Shown piece by piece: positions 27,795 to 38,507 of a DNA stretch of 64,000 bases. A program made the translations under genes and the position numbers. Below the pieces are notes generated by a model that ran no database searches, was not told the DNA's origin, and saw nothing but the letters and a program-made list of their open reading frames with translations. The DNA is taken from assembly GCA_963803125.1 (NCBI GenBank), contig CAWDLR010000003.1, positions 1,364,001-1,428,000 of the forward strand, written 5' to 3'. The stretch's first letter is position 1; every line of letters starts with the position of its first letter. This stretch comes from G963675935 sp963803125. GTDB lineage: Bacteria > Planctomycetota > Planctomycetia > Pirellulales > Thermoguttaceae.

Positions 27795-30700
27795 ATGAAC
27801 CGGCAAGTCGTAGCGAAACGCCGCGTGAGGTCGTTGGGGTTTGCCCTGCTGATCACGTCTCTTTTTATGGCCGTCAACCCGCCCGTGTGGGCAGATGTTA
27901 ACCAAGTAGGTGATGTTGGTCTGTCCACGAATATTGGCATTGTTGTCTTCTACATCGGCCACAACGGCGCTGGCACGCTCTCCGTCACTGATGGCACCAG
28001 CTTCAACGCGGGGTACTACCCCAGCTACCTCGGCTACAATCCCGGCTCGACAGGCGTGGTCACCGTTAACGGCAGCGGCTCGACCTGGACCATCCCTAGC
28101 GGGCAGACCGGGGGCATTCCCAGCGTCACTGTCGGCTATTACGGCAGCGGGACGCTTTCGATTACCAACGGCGGCGCTGTAAACAGCACTTACGACAACA
28201 CCATCGGCTACGGGGGCAATTCGGCGGGTGTGGTCAGCGTTGACGGCGCCGGTTCGACCTGGACGACTAGCTGCAATCTGAACGTCGGCGTCAACGGCGG
28301 CGGAACACTCTCAATCACCAATAACGGCAACGTCTCGGCTGCCGGCGCAACTTACGTTGGCGCGGCGCGGGTTCCACAGGAGTGATCCAGTTTGGCAATG
28401 GAACCCTGACAACCCCATCGCTTTTTGCATCGCCGACCCAGTTGATGGGCACGGGCACGATCAACACCCACGGACTGGTGAGTGACATCAACTTCGTATT
28501 CTCTTCGCCCGACGACCTGAAGCAGACCTTGCCGTTCCAACAGTCCGCCCAAACGGTCGCGGTCAATCTCGACATGGCCAGCAGCACAAGCACCAACGGC
28601 GCACTGGGCGCGGGCTGGGCAAGCGCCGGTTCCCTGACAATCAAGAATGGAGTGACCGTCAATTCCATCGGCGGTTACCTAGGCTACCAACGGGGAGCAA
28701 CCGGTATCGCGACGGTAACGGGAAGCAGCTCGACTTGGAACTGCAATAGCAACCTCTATGTCGGCTATAATGGCAGCGGAACGCTCTCGATTAGCAACGG
28801 CGGCAGCATCCTCGGCGGCTACGGCTTTGTCGGCTATGCTCCCGGCTCCATCGGCGCGGTGACCGTGGATGGCCCCGGCTCCTCTTGGTCCTGCTACAAT
28901 CTCTATGTCGGCCATAGCGGCGGCGGCACGCTTTCCATCAGCAATGGCGGCAATGTCTCCGTCAGCAACGAGGCCTTCGTCGGCAGCTACGCCGCTTCCG
29001 TGGGAGCGATTCAGTTCGGACCAAACGGCGGAACACTGACAACCCCATCACTGCTTGCGTCGCCGTCGCAATTGGCCGGTACAGGCACCATCAACGCCCG
29101 TGGACTGGTAAGCGACATCAATCTGGTGTTCGATTCGACTCACGGTCCGACGCAGACGCTCTCATTTCAGCAGCCCGGCCAGAACGTCGTGATCAATCTG
29201 GATATGGGGAGCGTCCCGGTTATTAATGGTGATCTCGGCGCGGGGTGGAAAGGCAGCGGTTCTCTCACGATTCGGGATGGAGTCACAGTCACCTCCAGCA
29301 CCGGCTACGTCGGTTACACCAGCGGCTCGACGGGCACGGTTGCGGTCGTCGGCGCGGGCTCGACCTGGATTAGCAGCGTGATGTACACCCCGTTTTGGGG
29401 CGGTCTCTACGTCGGCAATAGCGGCAGCGGGACGCTTTCCATATCCAGCGGCGGCAGCGTTTCCAGCCCGGTCGGCTTCGTCGGTTACGCTTCCGGCTCC
29501 CTGGGCGCGGTCAGCGTGGACGGCGCGGGCTCGATCTGGAGCAATACGGGCATGTCCTACAGGGGCAACCCAATCACTGTCGGCGGCTCCGGCAGCGGAA
29601 CACTGCAAATCACCAATGGCGGCACAGTCACAAATGGCAACGCCCCGTACGGCTCCACGATTGCTGATGCGCTCGGATCGACAGGTGTGGTTAGAGTAGA
29701 TGGAATGGGCTCGGTGTGGACCTGCGGCGCCCTCACCGTCGGCAATAGTGGCAGCGGGACGCTTTCGATCACCAACGGCGGCGCCGTCAATTGCAGCATA
29801 AGTGGCGTCGTCTGCACCATCGGCAATGCCCCAGGTTCGACGGGCGTAATCGCAGTCAACGGCGCCCGCTTGAACGGCGCCGCTGCCAACAGTATTGTCG
29901 TCGGCAACTCCGGCAGCGGGACACTCTCGATCAGTAATAGTGGCTCCGTCACCAGTAGCTTCAGTTACCTCGGCTATGCCCCCGGCTCGACAGGTGTGGC
30001 GACCGTGGCCGGCGTCGGTTCGACCTGGAACTACAGCGGTTTCTTCTACGTCGGCAACAGCGGCAGTGGGACGCTCTCGATTACAAACGGGGCCCGCGTC
30101 GTCGGCGGCAGCAACACCAGCACCATCGGTGGAAAGAACGGGGCGACCGGCGTAGTCACCGTGGACGGCAACGGCTCGTCCTGGACGACCACCGCTAGTA
30201 CTCCCGTCGGCAGCATTGCTGTCATTGGCGGCGGCACGCTCTCGGTGACTGACGGCGGCAGCGTCAACAGCAATGGAGCCTCAATCAGCGGCACAACTGG
30301 CTCGGCGGGTGAAGTCATGGTGGATGGCGCCCGTTCGATGTGGACCGACAGCGGCAGCCTCGCCGTTTACGGTGGTGGAATACTCTCGGTCACCAACCGC
30401 GGCGGCCTCGCCAGCGCCAGTGCCTATATTGGAAATCTCTCTTCCAGCTTGCCGGGCGCATTCCATGTGGACGGCACGGGCTCATTCTGGACAAACAGCG
30501 GCAACATCAGTGTCGGCAACCTTGGCACCGGAACGCTGTCGCTCAGCGGCGGCGGCGCCGTCACAACAACGAGCATCTCCGTGTCTACCAGTACTTCACT
30601 CTTGGCCATCGATGCGGGACGCGGCAGCCTGCTGACAATCGGCGGCGGCACAGGCACTATCACCAACAGCGGCGTCGTCCGCGTTCTCGCGGGGGCAGGT

Positions 30701-31337
30701 GCGCCTGTCAGTTCCAACAAGTACTCGCCCATTTCCGCCAAAACGTGGAACGGCGGCGGCACGTATCAGGCCATCGGTGGAACGTGGGATAAAGTCGGCC
30801 ATACCTTTACGGCATCCAGTGTGACAACGGGCATATCCAATTCCGCCGTCGCGCTCGACCTGGCGTCGGTCCAGCGGGCGTTGATCGACGATAGCGTCAC
30901 CGGCTGGCAGGTCGGCGCGAGTTTTCCCGCCACGGCAAACACCATGAACATGACATTCACCGCAACGGCTATGAACAACGCGTTGCTTGACATGCTGCGA
31001 GACGAGTTGCCGGCGAGCGACACGGTCCTGAGCGGATGGTCTTTCTCGACAACAGGTCTCACCGCCAGTTCGACCAACCCCGTTTATCTCTCCTTCCAGG
31101 TGGGCGCGGCGCCACCGCCGGAAACCTTGCACGTCTGGCGCTACGACGGCAGCAAATGGGCGGACTTCACTGCATTGGACCTGACCGATGACGGCAACTA
31201 CGCGAGCTTCACAGTGACCGGATTGAGCGGGTACGCGATGGTCGCCGTACCCGAGCCAGGGACAATGGCGCTTCTCACCACGGGCGCGCTCGGCCTGCTC
31301 AGCCTTCGCCCGGCGACGGAGGAAGCAGCGGCCGTAA
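27795..31337 (+). CDS. Giant repeat PEP-CTERM protein (autotransporter-like repeats), two apparent frame breaks
   Basis: A signal peptide (LGFALLITSLFMAVNPPVWA) is followed by more than 15 beta-helix-type repeats of the form YVG.SGSGTLSI.NGG.V / GSTGVVTVDG.GSTW, typical of autotransporter-associated passenger repeats. The frame breaks near 28360 (one base missing); the repeat pattern continues unbroken across it. It ends with the PEP-CTERM sorting motif VPEPGTMALLTTGALGLL. After removing one base near 31302 the tail reads SFARRRRKQRP and stops at 31335-31337, as expected for this signal. Without that correction the frame runs into the next gene. It is an exosortase substrate, likely surface or matrix. 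Confidence 0.85.
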
Positions 31338-31387
31338 GGCATGATCCGGCAGCACGCCGAGATGCGAGTAAGATCATTCCAGTTGCC

Positions 31388-33767
31388 ATGCTTTCCAGTT
31401 GCCTCCTCATCCTGTCGCTGTTCTCCTCGCCACCCGCTGGCGGCGATCCCGTCGTGCTGGAGAATGATCATCTTCTCGTCGCATTCGCTTCCAGGGACGG
31501 TTCGATCACCCGCTTGAGGAACAAACCAAAGCAGATCGACCTCATCTCCCATGCAACAAAGCCGGGCCAAGCCTGGGCGCTGTTGCTCTTCCCCTTTGAA
31601 CTGACGTCGAAGTTCACGGCATTCCACATCTCCCGCTCGGAGAACGCCGGCACGCAGACGGCCAAACTGGAGTGGGAAACCTCCTACCGCATCACGGTCA
31701 AGGCTGAAGCACGGTTGTCGGCAGGCTCCGACGAGCTTGAGTTGAGGTGCTCCGCGGAAAACAGGGGCGACCGCACCATCCTCGCATTTCGCTACCCGGC
31801 GATCCAAGGCATCGGTACGCTCGCAAGAGACGGCGCTTCGGATCGGCTGTTGCACTCGACCATGATGGGGGCGCTGTTCTACGATCCGTTTCACCTCTTC
31901 CAGGGAGACGCCGCCGATCTTCACGCCCGCGGCATGGTGGTCGCGCGCTATCCCAACGGCTTCGCTGGCTCCCCGTTGCAACTGATGGCCTACTACGCCG
32001 AAGGCCGCGGCGGATTCTACCTCGCCGCCAAAGACAGCCGCGCCGCCGACAAGGACTTCAACTTCTACAAGGCACAAGACAATCGGAGTCTCACCTGCGA
32101 AATTGCCCATATCCAGTGGGATGCGCGGCCGGGAAAGAGCCTGCGCGTCGACTATCCCATCGTGATTGCCGCGCTCACCAAGGGAACATGGTATGAAGCC
32201 GCCCAGCGCTATCGCGATTGGGCCACGCGACAGCCCTGGTGCCAACGCGGAACCCTCCGCCGCAGGGTTGACGCCAGCGACGCCTGTCGTTGGCTCTTGC
32301 AGGAGATCGGCGGCGTGGGCATGTGGTGGCCTTTCCGCAACGACATCCGCGCGGATATTGTCCGCACCCGCCGGCTCTTCGGCGCCCCGCTTTTGCACTT
32401 GGAGCTCTGGTGGGGCAACAAACCGTCACGCGAGGCCGCCCAGACTGACGGCGACCGTTTCGGCCCGTTCTACTTCCCTTTTCTCGCGCAAAAGAGCAAA
32501 GACACCTTCGTATCGCACCGCGCGGACGAAATCTTCCCGCCGGCGGCGCCGATCACGTCCGATTGGACGGCGATGTGTCCCGCCCAGCCGGAATGGCGAA
32601 AGGTGGTATGCGAATCGGCCGAGGACATGGTCGGCACGGGCCCCCTGCGATACCATCAGGTCTGGGTGGACGAGAATCGCACGGGCTGCCACGCCGACTG
32701 TCTCTACTACGACATCGGCCCGTGCGCCGGCGTTCCCACGCATTGCTACGCCGGGAACCACGTTCATACACCCGGCGCCGGCCGAGGAATTACCCAGGCT
32801 TACGTCTCGCTGTTCGAGGAGAGCCGCCGCCGGGCTTCCAAGGCGAAAGGGGCTTACGTTCCCGTCGGGACCGAGTGCCTCGGCGAGCCGTTTGTCGGCT
32901 GCCTCGATCTCTATTACGCCCGTAACGCGGGTCTCAGTCCTGACATGGAGACCGCTCCGTACGTCCGGAATCTGACGTGGCTGCCCGACGGCCGGATGGA
33001 GATCGTTCCGCTGCTGCCCTTTGTCTACCACGAACACGGGCCGGTGGCCGTGCAGGGGATCTACCCGGTATATCCGTGGGACGTTCCGCAGGGAGAGGAT
33101 TTCTTCACTTGGGCCGAGGCGCGGACCGTTCTCTGGGGCGGTCTGATCGTCAGTTTTCCGGTGACGGCCGGCCACGCGCCTTCAGACAATCGATCGCGTT
33201 TCCTTCGCAGCCTAGTGGCGGCCCGCACCAATTTTGCCCGCGACTATCTGGCCTACGGCCGGATGCAGCCGCCGCCCGCCATCCGTTGCGGGACCATCGA
33301 TATCGATCACGGCTTGGCCGAAGGCGGTTGGCTGCGCAGGATCCGCTTCGCAAAACCCAATTCCGTCCTCTCGGCGTTCGGATTGTCGGCGGAAAATCCG
33401 AGTCGCGGTCAAGACGGCACCGGCGAACTCTCGGTGCAACAGTGGATCAAGAGCATGCTCGCGCTTCCCGCCACTCCCGCGCAAGCGCCGAACGCTGACA
33501 GTTCCCTCGGTCATGTCCCAGGCTTACACGTTGGCGGACGACCGGCTCGGAATTGTGCTGGTGAATCTGCGACCCAACGCCGAAGAGACGGTGAGCCTGC
33601 CCGTCGATCCGGTTGCCTATGGTCTGCTGGCCGGCTCCTACGAGCTTTGGCAAACCGGGCTCGCCGAGCAAAGGCCCTTGGGTGTATTCCCTCGGTTGCG
33701 TGAGATAAAACTCCGTCTTCCCCCCCGGGCGGTCGTCTTAGTGGAGGCAAGAAGATCAAGACCATGA
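31388..33767 (+). CDS. Secreted DUF6259-like protein (putative glycosidase), apparent frame break near its 3' end
   Basis: It starts with its own signal peptide (MLSSCLLILSLFSSPPAGGD), showing that it is a separate gene although the frame is continuous with the PEP-CTERM protein. The body (VVLENDHLLVAFASRDGSIT, GTWYEAAQRYRDWATRQPWC) resembles DUF6259 proteins, thought to be related to glycoside hydrolases. Near 33490 the frame shifts by one base; the proper C-terminus continues as VMSQAYTLADDRLGIVLVNL to the stop at 33767, a beta-sandwich ending usual for such proteins. Uncorrected, it ends at 33703. Paired with the upstream secreted protein, it may act on a polysaccharide. Confidence 0.75.
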
Positions 33768-33864
33768 AAGGACAAGCCACTCCTACGACCTCTTGATAGC
33801 TTGTCCGCAGGTTTTTTCTCTGCGTGCTGGGCGCTAATTGCCGTTTGCTCGCATCAGAAGATTC

Positions 33865-34620
33865 TCAATGGTTGTCATTCGCTGTTTCGATTTCGGCTCC
33901 ACGTTGGGCTTGGGCACTTTTCTTGTCCGGCCCACTCGGCAAATCGGGGAGGATCTTCAAAGCCAGCGGGAAGGCTAGATTTTGCGGGCGAAACTCGGGA
34001 CGCAAGGACGAGAGGTTCCGCCGATTCGCCAGATCGCACATGGTGACCGATCCGTCGGCCTCAGGGAGAGCCAGCACCTTGCCGTCCGGGCGGAAGGCAC
34101 GATCCCAGGAAAAAATCGGACGTTGCAACACCAGCGAACCGGTTATGCTGTCCCACACGTAGCAGTACAGCTTCAAGCGTTGCCGGGCATCTTTGCAATA
34201 GGTGTACACATACCTGCCGTTCGGGCTCACGGCCAGGCTCATACAGATGTTTCCTTCACAGTGCCAGCGGTGAACCACTTGATCGTCCGTAAGCCGTCGC
34301 CACGAGACAACGTCCGGCCCATCGATGAACGCGTAGTACCGGCCCACGGGATCGAGCGCCCCGCTTTGGCTAGGCGCCGCGGCAAAACGTCTAACGAAAC
34401 GCACATCCCAGCGGGTTAAACAGGAGATGGCGTCGTTGCGCAACTCGAGTCCGTTGGCCTCCACCTTGTCCGGCTCCGCGGCAGGCGCCCCGGCGGGCAC
34501 TGGCCTGCTCGATACGGGTGTTGTGGCAGCGATATCTTCGACTACCAACGCGGCATTGGCCATTGGCATCCAGGCATCCTCAGGCGTCCAGGGCCAACCG
34601 GCGAGCGTTTCGGCCCGCAA
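33865..34620 (-). CDS. Beta-propeller (WD40-like) protein, possibly a fragment
   Basis: Up to 251 residues with blade-like segments (LDPVGRYYAFIDGPDVVSWR, SPNGRYVYTYC...YVWDSITGSLVL, FRPDGKVLALPEADGSVTMC). Only about three blades are present and there is no good ribosome site, so it may be the remnant of a larger kinase-propeller protein. It is next to an integrase remnant at the edge of an integration hot spot, which fits truncation. Confidence 0.45.
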   Translation of the reverse strand: MRAETLAGWPWTPEDAWMPMANAALVVEDIAATTPVSSRPVPAGAPAAEPDKVEANGLELRNDAISCLTRWDVRFVRRFAAAPSQSGALDPVGRYYAFIDGPDVVSWRRLTDDQVVHRWHCEGNICMSLAVSPNGRYVYTYCKDARQRLKLYCYVWDSITGSLVLQRPIFSWDRAFRPDGKVLALPEADGSVTMCDLANRRNLSSLRPEFRPQNLAFPLALKILPDLPSGPDKKSAQAQRGAEIETANDNH

Positions 34621-34665
34621 GCAAAGGCGGCTTCGACATCCGGCCAGACGAATACGCCGACTGCT

Positions 34666-35214
34666 TCAATGCCCGTCGCCGCCGCCCCGCCGGCTGCTCA
34701 CGATGCTATATTCAGTCAACTTGAAAATGGAAGTTGCAGCGTAACCAACAGCGTCCTTGCCGACGGAAAGGCGAGCATCGCTGCGTCCCTGCTGACGACC
34801 GTACTCGATCCAGTGAAGAACGGCGCTTAGATTCGACATCGCGGATGGTTGGCGTAGGGCCAGCGGACCGAAGGATGCGGCCCGTGTGGTGCCGTACAAC
34901 TGCTGAACGGGCCGAAGGGCCAATCGGATAGAATCCAGGTTACGAGTGGGGCGACCATCGTTCTGGTCGTAGCCTTGGGTGTGGTGCCAGTAGGCGTCGA
35001 TCAGTTCTACGACCGTGATCTGCGATGATGCGGCGGCCGTGGCGTCGGGGGCTGGATCGGCGGCAAACTCAGCAATAAGCCGGCCGTAGGCCTGTCTACT
35101 GTCGGCGGTACCATTCTTGCCGACATAAACGACCTTGCCGCGGATGCGGACGTACGCGCGTCCACCGGGCTTGTGAAGACAGCACTTTGGGACGAGTGCC
35201 GATCTGGCGGGCAT
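34666..35214 (-). pseudogene. Truncated tyrosine integrase (N-terminal part)
   Basis: The start at 35214 has GGAGG 6 bases upstream. The first ~125 residues match the N-terminal arm and core-binding domains of planctomycete integrases (LHKPGGRAYVRIRGKVVYVG, ITVVELIDAYWHHTQGYDQN, LRPVQQLYGTTRAASFGPLA). After LALRQ the sequence no longer resembles an integrase, and the catalytic domain (R, HxxR, Y) is absent. It lies just outside the left attachment copy and reads away from it: the relic of an earlier element at the same tRNA site. Confidence 0.75.
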
Positions 35215-35327
35215 TGGCAACCTCCATCGAAAACCGCGCGCGTAGATTACGCGCTTTCGCTTCGACTTGAGGCCGCACTGCCCAGCGTCGGCGGGTAGCA
35301 CAACTCTTTGCTTCGGCTAAGTTCACG

Positions 35328-35381
35328 GGAAGTGGGCGGCACAGGACTCGAACCTGCGACTTCCACCGTGTGAGGATGGCG
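35328..35381 (+). repeat. attL: displaced 3' half of tRNA-Val
   Basis: GGAAGTGGGCGGCACAGGAC... is the reverse complement of the anticodon arm, T arm and 3' acceptor strand of tRNA-Val. It differs from attR at two positions, which pair with each other in the T stem. Confidence 0.9.
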
Positions 35382-35398
35382 GACCCACAACCGAAGAC

Positions 35399-35752
35399 GT
35401 GACAGATTCGGCACTTACGCCGACGCCTTTTCCAGTTTGCACCAGGGTTTGCACCGGCGAACGGGAAAACGCAAACGCCGACGCCCTCGACACCGCTTCG
35501 CCCGTGCCGCTGCAAGTCCCCGCCAACCAGGGCAACGAAGGCGAAGGGACCGACCAGGGCGGGGCTGGCCGGGGATCATCGACCGCCGATCAGGGCGACA
35601 CGCTGGCCGTGCTCGCCGCTGCCGTTGCCAACCTCTCACCGGCCGACCGCGAACGGCTTGCCGCCATGCTGGCGGGGCAACAGAGCGAAGGGACGGCGCG
35701 CGGTCGTAGGTTCTCCCGTAGGCAGTTTGGCTACAGCGGGCTATGGGAATAA
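35399..35752 (+). CDS. Detached C-terminal segment of the integrase (left end of the element)
   Basis: Taken alone this is a 117-codon ORF from a GTG with no good ribosome site: MTDSALTPTPFPVCTRVCTG..., a Gly/Ala/Gln-rich linker, then the amphipathic helix LAVLAAAVANLSPADRERLA and a basic tail. The frame is open without a stop through the whole attL copy, from 35321. It is in the same phase as the integrase at the equivalent attR position (offset 11,160 bases, a multiple of 3). In the excised circle the integrase would therefore continue through the core into this segment. I infer that this is its natural 3' end and not an independent gene. Confidence 0.65.
   Translation: MTDSALTPTPFPVCTRVCTGERENANADALDTASPVPLQVPANQGNEGEGTDQGGAGRGSSTADQGDTLAVLAAAVANLSPADRERLAAMLAGQQSEGTARGRRFSRRQFGYSGLWE
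35433..35455 (+). repeat. Candidate arm-type integrase site, left arm
   Basis: Two GTTTGCACC units 12 bp apart, 52 bp from the core. The 23-bp stretch recurs at 46319-46341 with one mismatch. Confidence 0.55.
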
Positions 35753-35804
35753 TCGCGGGGGTAGAGACACTTTCTTTCCGGGATCATGCACAAAGGGGAA
35801 GACT

Positions 35805-35885
35805 ATGCGAACGATGGTAGACGACAGGACGGCGGACCAATTGCCGCAGCAGATTCCCAGTGGTCAAACCCCACCCCGGTATTGA
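35805..35885 (+). CDS. Possible 26-residue peptide
   Basis: AAGGGGAAG precedes an ATG at 35805 (MRTMVDDRTADQLPQQIPSG...). It is too short to judge and could equally be a decayed gene start. Nothing else is seen between 35753 and 35930. Confidence 0.2.
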   Translation: MRTMVDDRTADQLPQQIPSGQTPPRY

Positions 35886-35930
35886 CCCAACGGGGCTTCC
35901 ATTGTTGCTACGTTCAGCCCTGGGGATTCT

Positions 35931-36410
35931 TCAAGAAAAATCACCGCGGTCGTCAAGGAATCGCTGAAGCTCTCGGTCAATCGCGGCGTCAAGTTCCGTG
36001 TCGGTCAGAGCGAGGTAGTCCGGCGGTTGCTGCTGGGCTTCTGACACCTCCAACAACTTGGTGATGGCGCGGAACGAACTGAGGGCGGTCCGGCTTCCCG
36101 CAGGCGCCGCGTCAATCTGGGCCTTCCAAGCCCGGCAAAAGCCAGCCGGGCCGCCGAACCGACGGAACATGTCCGCACAAAGTCGGGAGATTGCCGCTAC
36201 GCTGTTCGCCCGCAAAACCTGTTGCGAGAACCCGCGGATCGCCTTTGAGCGACGGGCGAGGCGGTAGGCCCGCATACGGGCGTTGTAGCACTCTCGACAG
36301 CAGCCCTGCCGGCCGGGTTCCCCTTGCTTGCGGAAACGGAAGTGGGCAATCGGCAGAGTTTGTCCGCAACAGGGACAGGTTCTTGACTGAGGTGTGGCGG
36401 CAAGATTCAT
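35931..36410 (-). CDS. Zinc-finger protein of the integrative element
   Basis: About 159 residues starting MNLAATPQSRTCPCCGQTLP. Two Cys pairs (CPCC and CRECY, 28 residues apart) should bind zinc, as in HNH/zinc-ribbon proteins of phages and elements; no HNH His motif is evident. A helical C-terminus follows (FRAITKLLEVSEAQQQPPDY). ATG 36410 is chosen because the upstream 28 codons lack conserved character. It is the only minus-strand gene in the element, which suggests separate (cargo or regulatory) expression. Confidence 0.65.
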   Translation of the reverse strand: MNLAATPQSRTCPCCGQTLPIAHFRFRKQGEPGRQGCCRECYNARMRAYRLARRSKAIRGFSQQVLRANSVAAISRLCADMFRRFGGPAGFCRAWKAQIDAAPAGSRTALSSFRAITKLLEVSEAQQQPPDYLALTDTELDAAIDRELQRFLDDRGDFS

Positions 36411-36669
36411 GCGGTTTTCGCCTGCCCGTTTGTAGGTCGCACCATCGGGAGGAGCCCTCAGTATAGCAAACGCACGCTTGGATCGGCAGCGCACAAACCA
36501 TTAGCTGGCATGAGATTGTGGCGATTCGTCGGCAATGCGGGTTGCGGGGCGCGTTACACAAACGCTTTTGGCCAGCGCGTGTATTGTGGCTCTGGTATTC
36601 GCAAGGTTAGAATGAGCCATGTAACTTGTCGGTGTGGGAGATCGTGCCTCCTAGCGGGGAGATCGAACA

Positions 36670-38352
36670 ATGGCTCTGCAATTGCGCTGTCCGAAGTGCG
36701 GGAAGGTACTGCGCGTCGGTGAGAAGCTCTTTGGACGGACAGCGCCATGTCCAAACTGCAAGTCACCAATTGCTGTTCCGATTCCTTCTGACCGTCCGCC
36801 CGCTGCTGGGGCGGTACCTCCCAAGGCAGCACCGCGCTCCAATCAAGCCCACGCAACAGACTCGTCTCTGCGACCACAACTGCCTGAAGGCGCGATGCCG
36901 GAGCTGAGGTTGCACGACACCCCGAGCGATTCAGTCTTACGGAACGTCTGGCAGCAAAAACTGTTTAGCAAGAAGCCGGCCTTACTGGCTGTCATATCCA
37001 TCGTCTCGGCCCTGGTGTTGCTGGTGGTCACAGTCGTTGTCATGCTGACCTTCCGCGCGTCCTCTAACAACGAACGAGGAAGCCGACAAAGTGCCGATGC
37101 GACGCCATCGCGTTCTGACAACAAGCAACCGCTCTCTGCCGGGTCCAAGAAGGCCGATGCTAACGGGCAGGAAGAATCAGAGCAAGCAAGAACCCGCGTT
37201 ACGAAGTCTGGAAGAAGTGCTCCTGAACTGGGTAGCGATCCTTTCGATCTCCCGGCACTCATTAAGCATGTGGAACGCGCCGTTGTCCGAATAGATACCG
37301 ACAAGGGAATGGGAACGGGCTTCCTCACCGAAGACGACAGTTCCATTATAACGAACTTCCATGTGATTAGCGGGGCCAGCAAGGCGACTGCCACTTTTCA
37401 GGATGGAAGCCGCGTGGCCATTCTAGGCGCTCTGGCAATCGCGCCCGAAAATGACTTGGCGGCGTTGCTGCTCACCGGCCAGAGAAAGTCGCGCGGGCCA
37501 CTTCGCCTAGCCACTGAGCCGCCGCAGAAGGGCGAACGAGTCGTAGCGTTCGGAATGCCCGAGGGGCTGTCGTTTTCTGCTAGTGAGGGCATCGTGAGTT
37601 CCCTGCGCACTGGGCGTGAGTTGGGCAATTCACTTCATGCGAGCATAGGAATCGACGTGTGGAAGGCATGGGGGCTGAACCCCGAGTCTTCTTGGATACA
37701 GAGTTCCGCGCCTATCTCGCACGGCAACAGTGGCGGCCCGCTGGTAAACATGCGCGGAGAGGTTGTGGGCGTGAACGCGATGATGCAGACCGAAGGACAG
37801 AACCTTAACTTCGCTGTTTCTGCGATGGAGGTTAGGCGACTTCTGAGAAGGCCGGCTATTCCTCTCGGCCTCTTGCTGAAGTCGGCGGAAATACCGGAGC
37901 CCCGAATCCTGGGTACTGACAAGGATGCACTAAAAGGGTTGCTTGGCGTTGATCTGGTTGTTGAGGATGTCGCCCCCGAAGGAGCGCGGGCGGGAATGGG
38001 GCAAACGGAAGCGCGCGCTCTTATTGAACGGAAGTTGCGGACTGCCGGCATCAGGGTTCTTGAGCTGAAGGAAGCGAAGGGCCCCATCGGCTTGTTTACT
38101 GTCCAAGTTAATGTTCTCTCATCCGATACTATGCCAATGCTCGTATATGTTACCGAAGGCGGCTTGAGGCGTTGTGTCGCGGTGAATCCCTACGCGAAAG
38201 ACCACATAGACTTCACGTGGGCCGTAGTGTGGAAAGCACGCGCCAGATACGGGTATGCCGGACGCCAGGTGTTTGGGAAACAGATGCGGGAAGTGCTAGA
38301 AGAGGTTGCAGACGAATTCATAGACGCCTTCCTCGCAGTCAATGATAAGTGA
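36670..38352 (+). CDS. Zinc ribbon-membrane helix-trypsin-like protease
   Basis: The 560-residue protein has an N-terminal zinc ribbon (CPKC at 7-10, CPNC at 27-30), a single membrane helix (~104-127) and a linker. A HtrA-type protease domain follows with His231 (IITNFHVISG), Asp262 (APENDLAALLL) and Ser354 (SHGNSGGPLVN). The last ~180 residues are not a recognisable PDZ domain. The zinc ribbon would be cytoplasmic and the protease extracytoplasmic, or the reverse. GGGGAG lies 9 bases before the start. It is cargo in the integrative element, with lower GC than the replication genes. It may protect host or element, but this is inference. Confidence 0.85.
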   Translation: MALQLRCPKCGKVLRVGEKLFGRTAPCPNCKSPIAVPIPSDRPPAAGAVPPKAAPRSNQAHATDSSLRPQLPEGAMPELRLHDTPSDSVLRNVWQQKLFSKKPALLAVISIVSALVLLVVTVVVMLTFRASSNNERGSRQSADATPSRSDNKQPLSAGSKKADANGQEESEQARTRVTKSGRSAPELGSDPFDLPALIKHVERAVVRIDTDKGMGTGFLTEDDSSIITNFHVISGASKATATFQDGSRVAILGALAIAPENDLAALLLTGQRKSRGPLRLATEPPQKGERVVAFGMPEGLSFSASEGIVSSLRTGRELGNSLHASIGIDVWKAWGLNPESSWIQSSAPISHGNSGGPLVNMRGEVVGVNAMMQTEGQNLNFAVSAMEVRRLLRRPAIPLGLLLKSAEIPEPRILGTDKDALKGLLGVDLVVEDVAPEGARAGMGQTEARALIERKLRTAGIRVLELKEAKGPIGLFTVQVNVLSSDTMPMLVYVTEGGLRRCVAVNPYAKDHIDFTWAVVWKARARYGYAGRQVFGKQMREVLEEVADEFIDAFLAVNDK

Positions 38353-38453
38353 GAATCTGTAAGGGTTAGGGGCCAAGCAGAGTCTTCGTAGCATCGAAAA
38401 TCGGGACGGCCGGCCAGCTACCGGCCAAGCGGCTCGGGCCGGCGCGGCGGGTT

Positions 38454-38506
38454 ATTCGCCTTTCACGCCGACCGGCTCGGGCCGACCCGTGCAACGAAAG
38501 GCGAAT
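38454..38506 (+). promoter_or_regulatory. Hairpin covering the ribosome site of the 233-aa gene
   Basis: ATTCGCCTTTC (38454-38464) pairs with GAAAGGCGAAT (38496-38506), which contains the AAAGG ribosome site just before ATG 38508. An inner GC stem (CGGCTCGGGCC region) could extend it. Translation of the following gene may be structure-controlled. Confidence 0.4.
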
Positions 38507-38507
38507 T

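Noticed and set aside
35334..35407. Second tRNA-Val gene
   Set aside because: Only the 3' half (anticodon arm to acceptor) is present; the D arm and 5' acceptor strand are missing. It is an attachment-site remnant.
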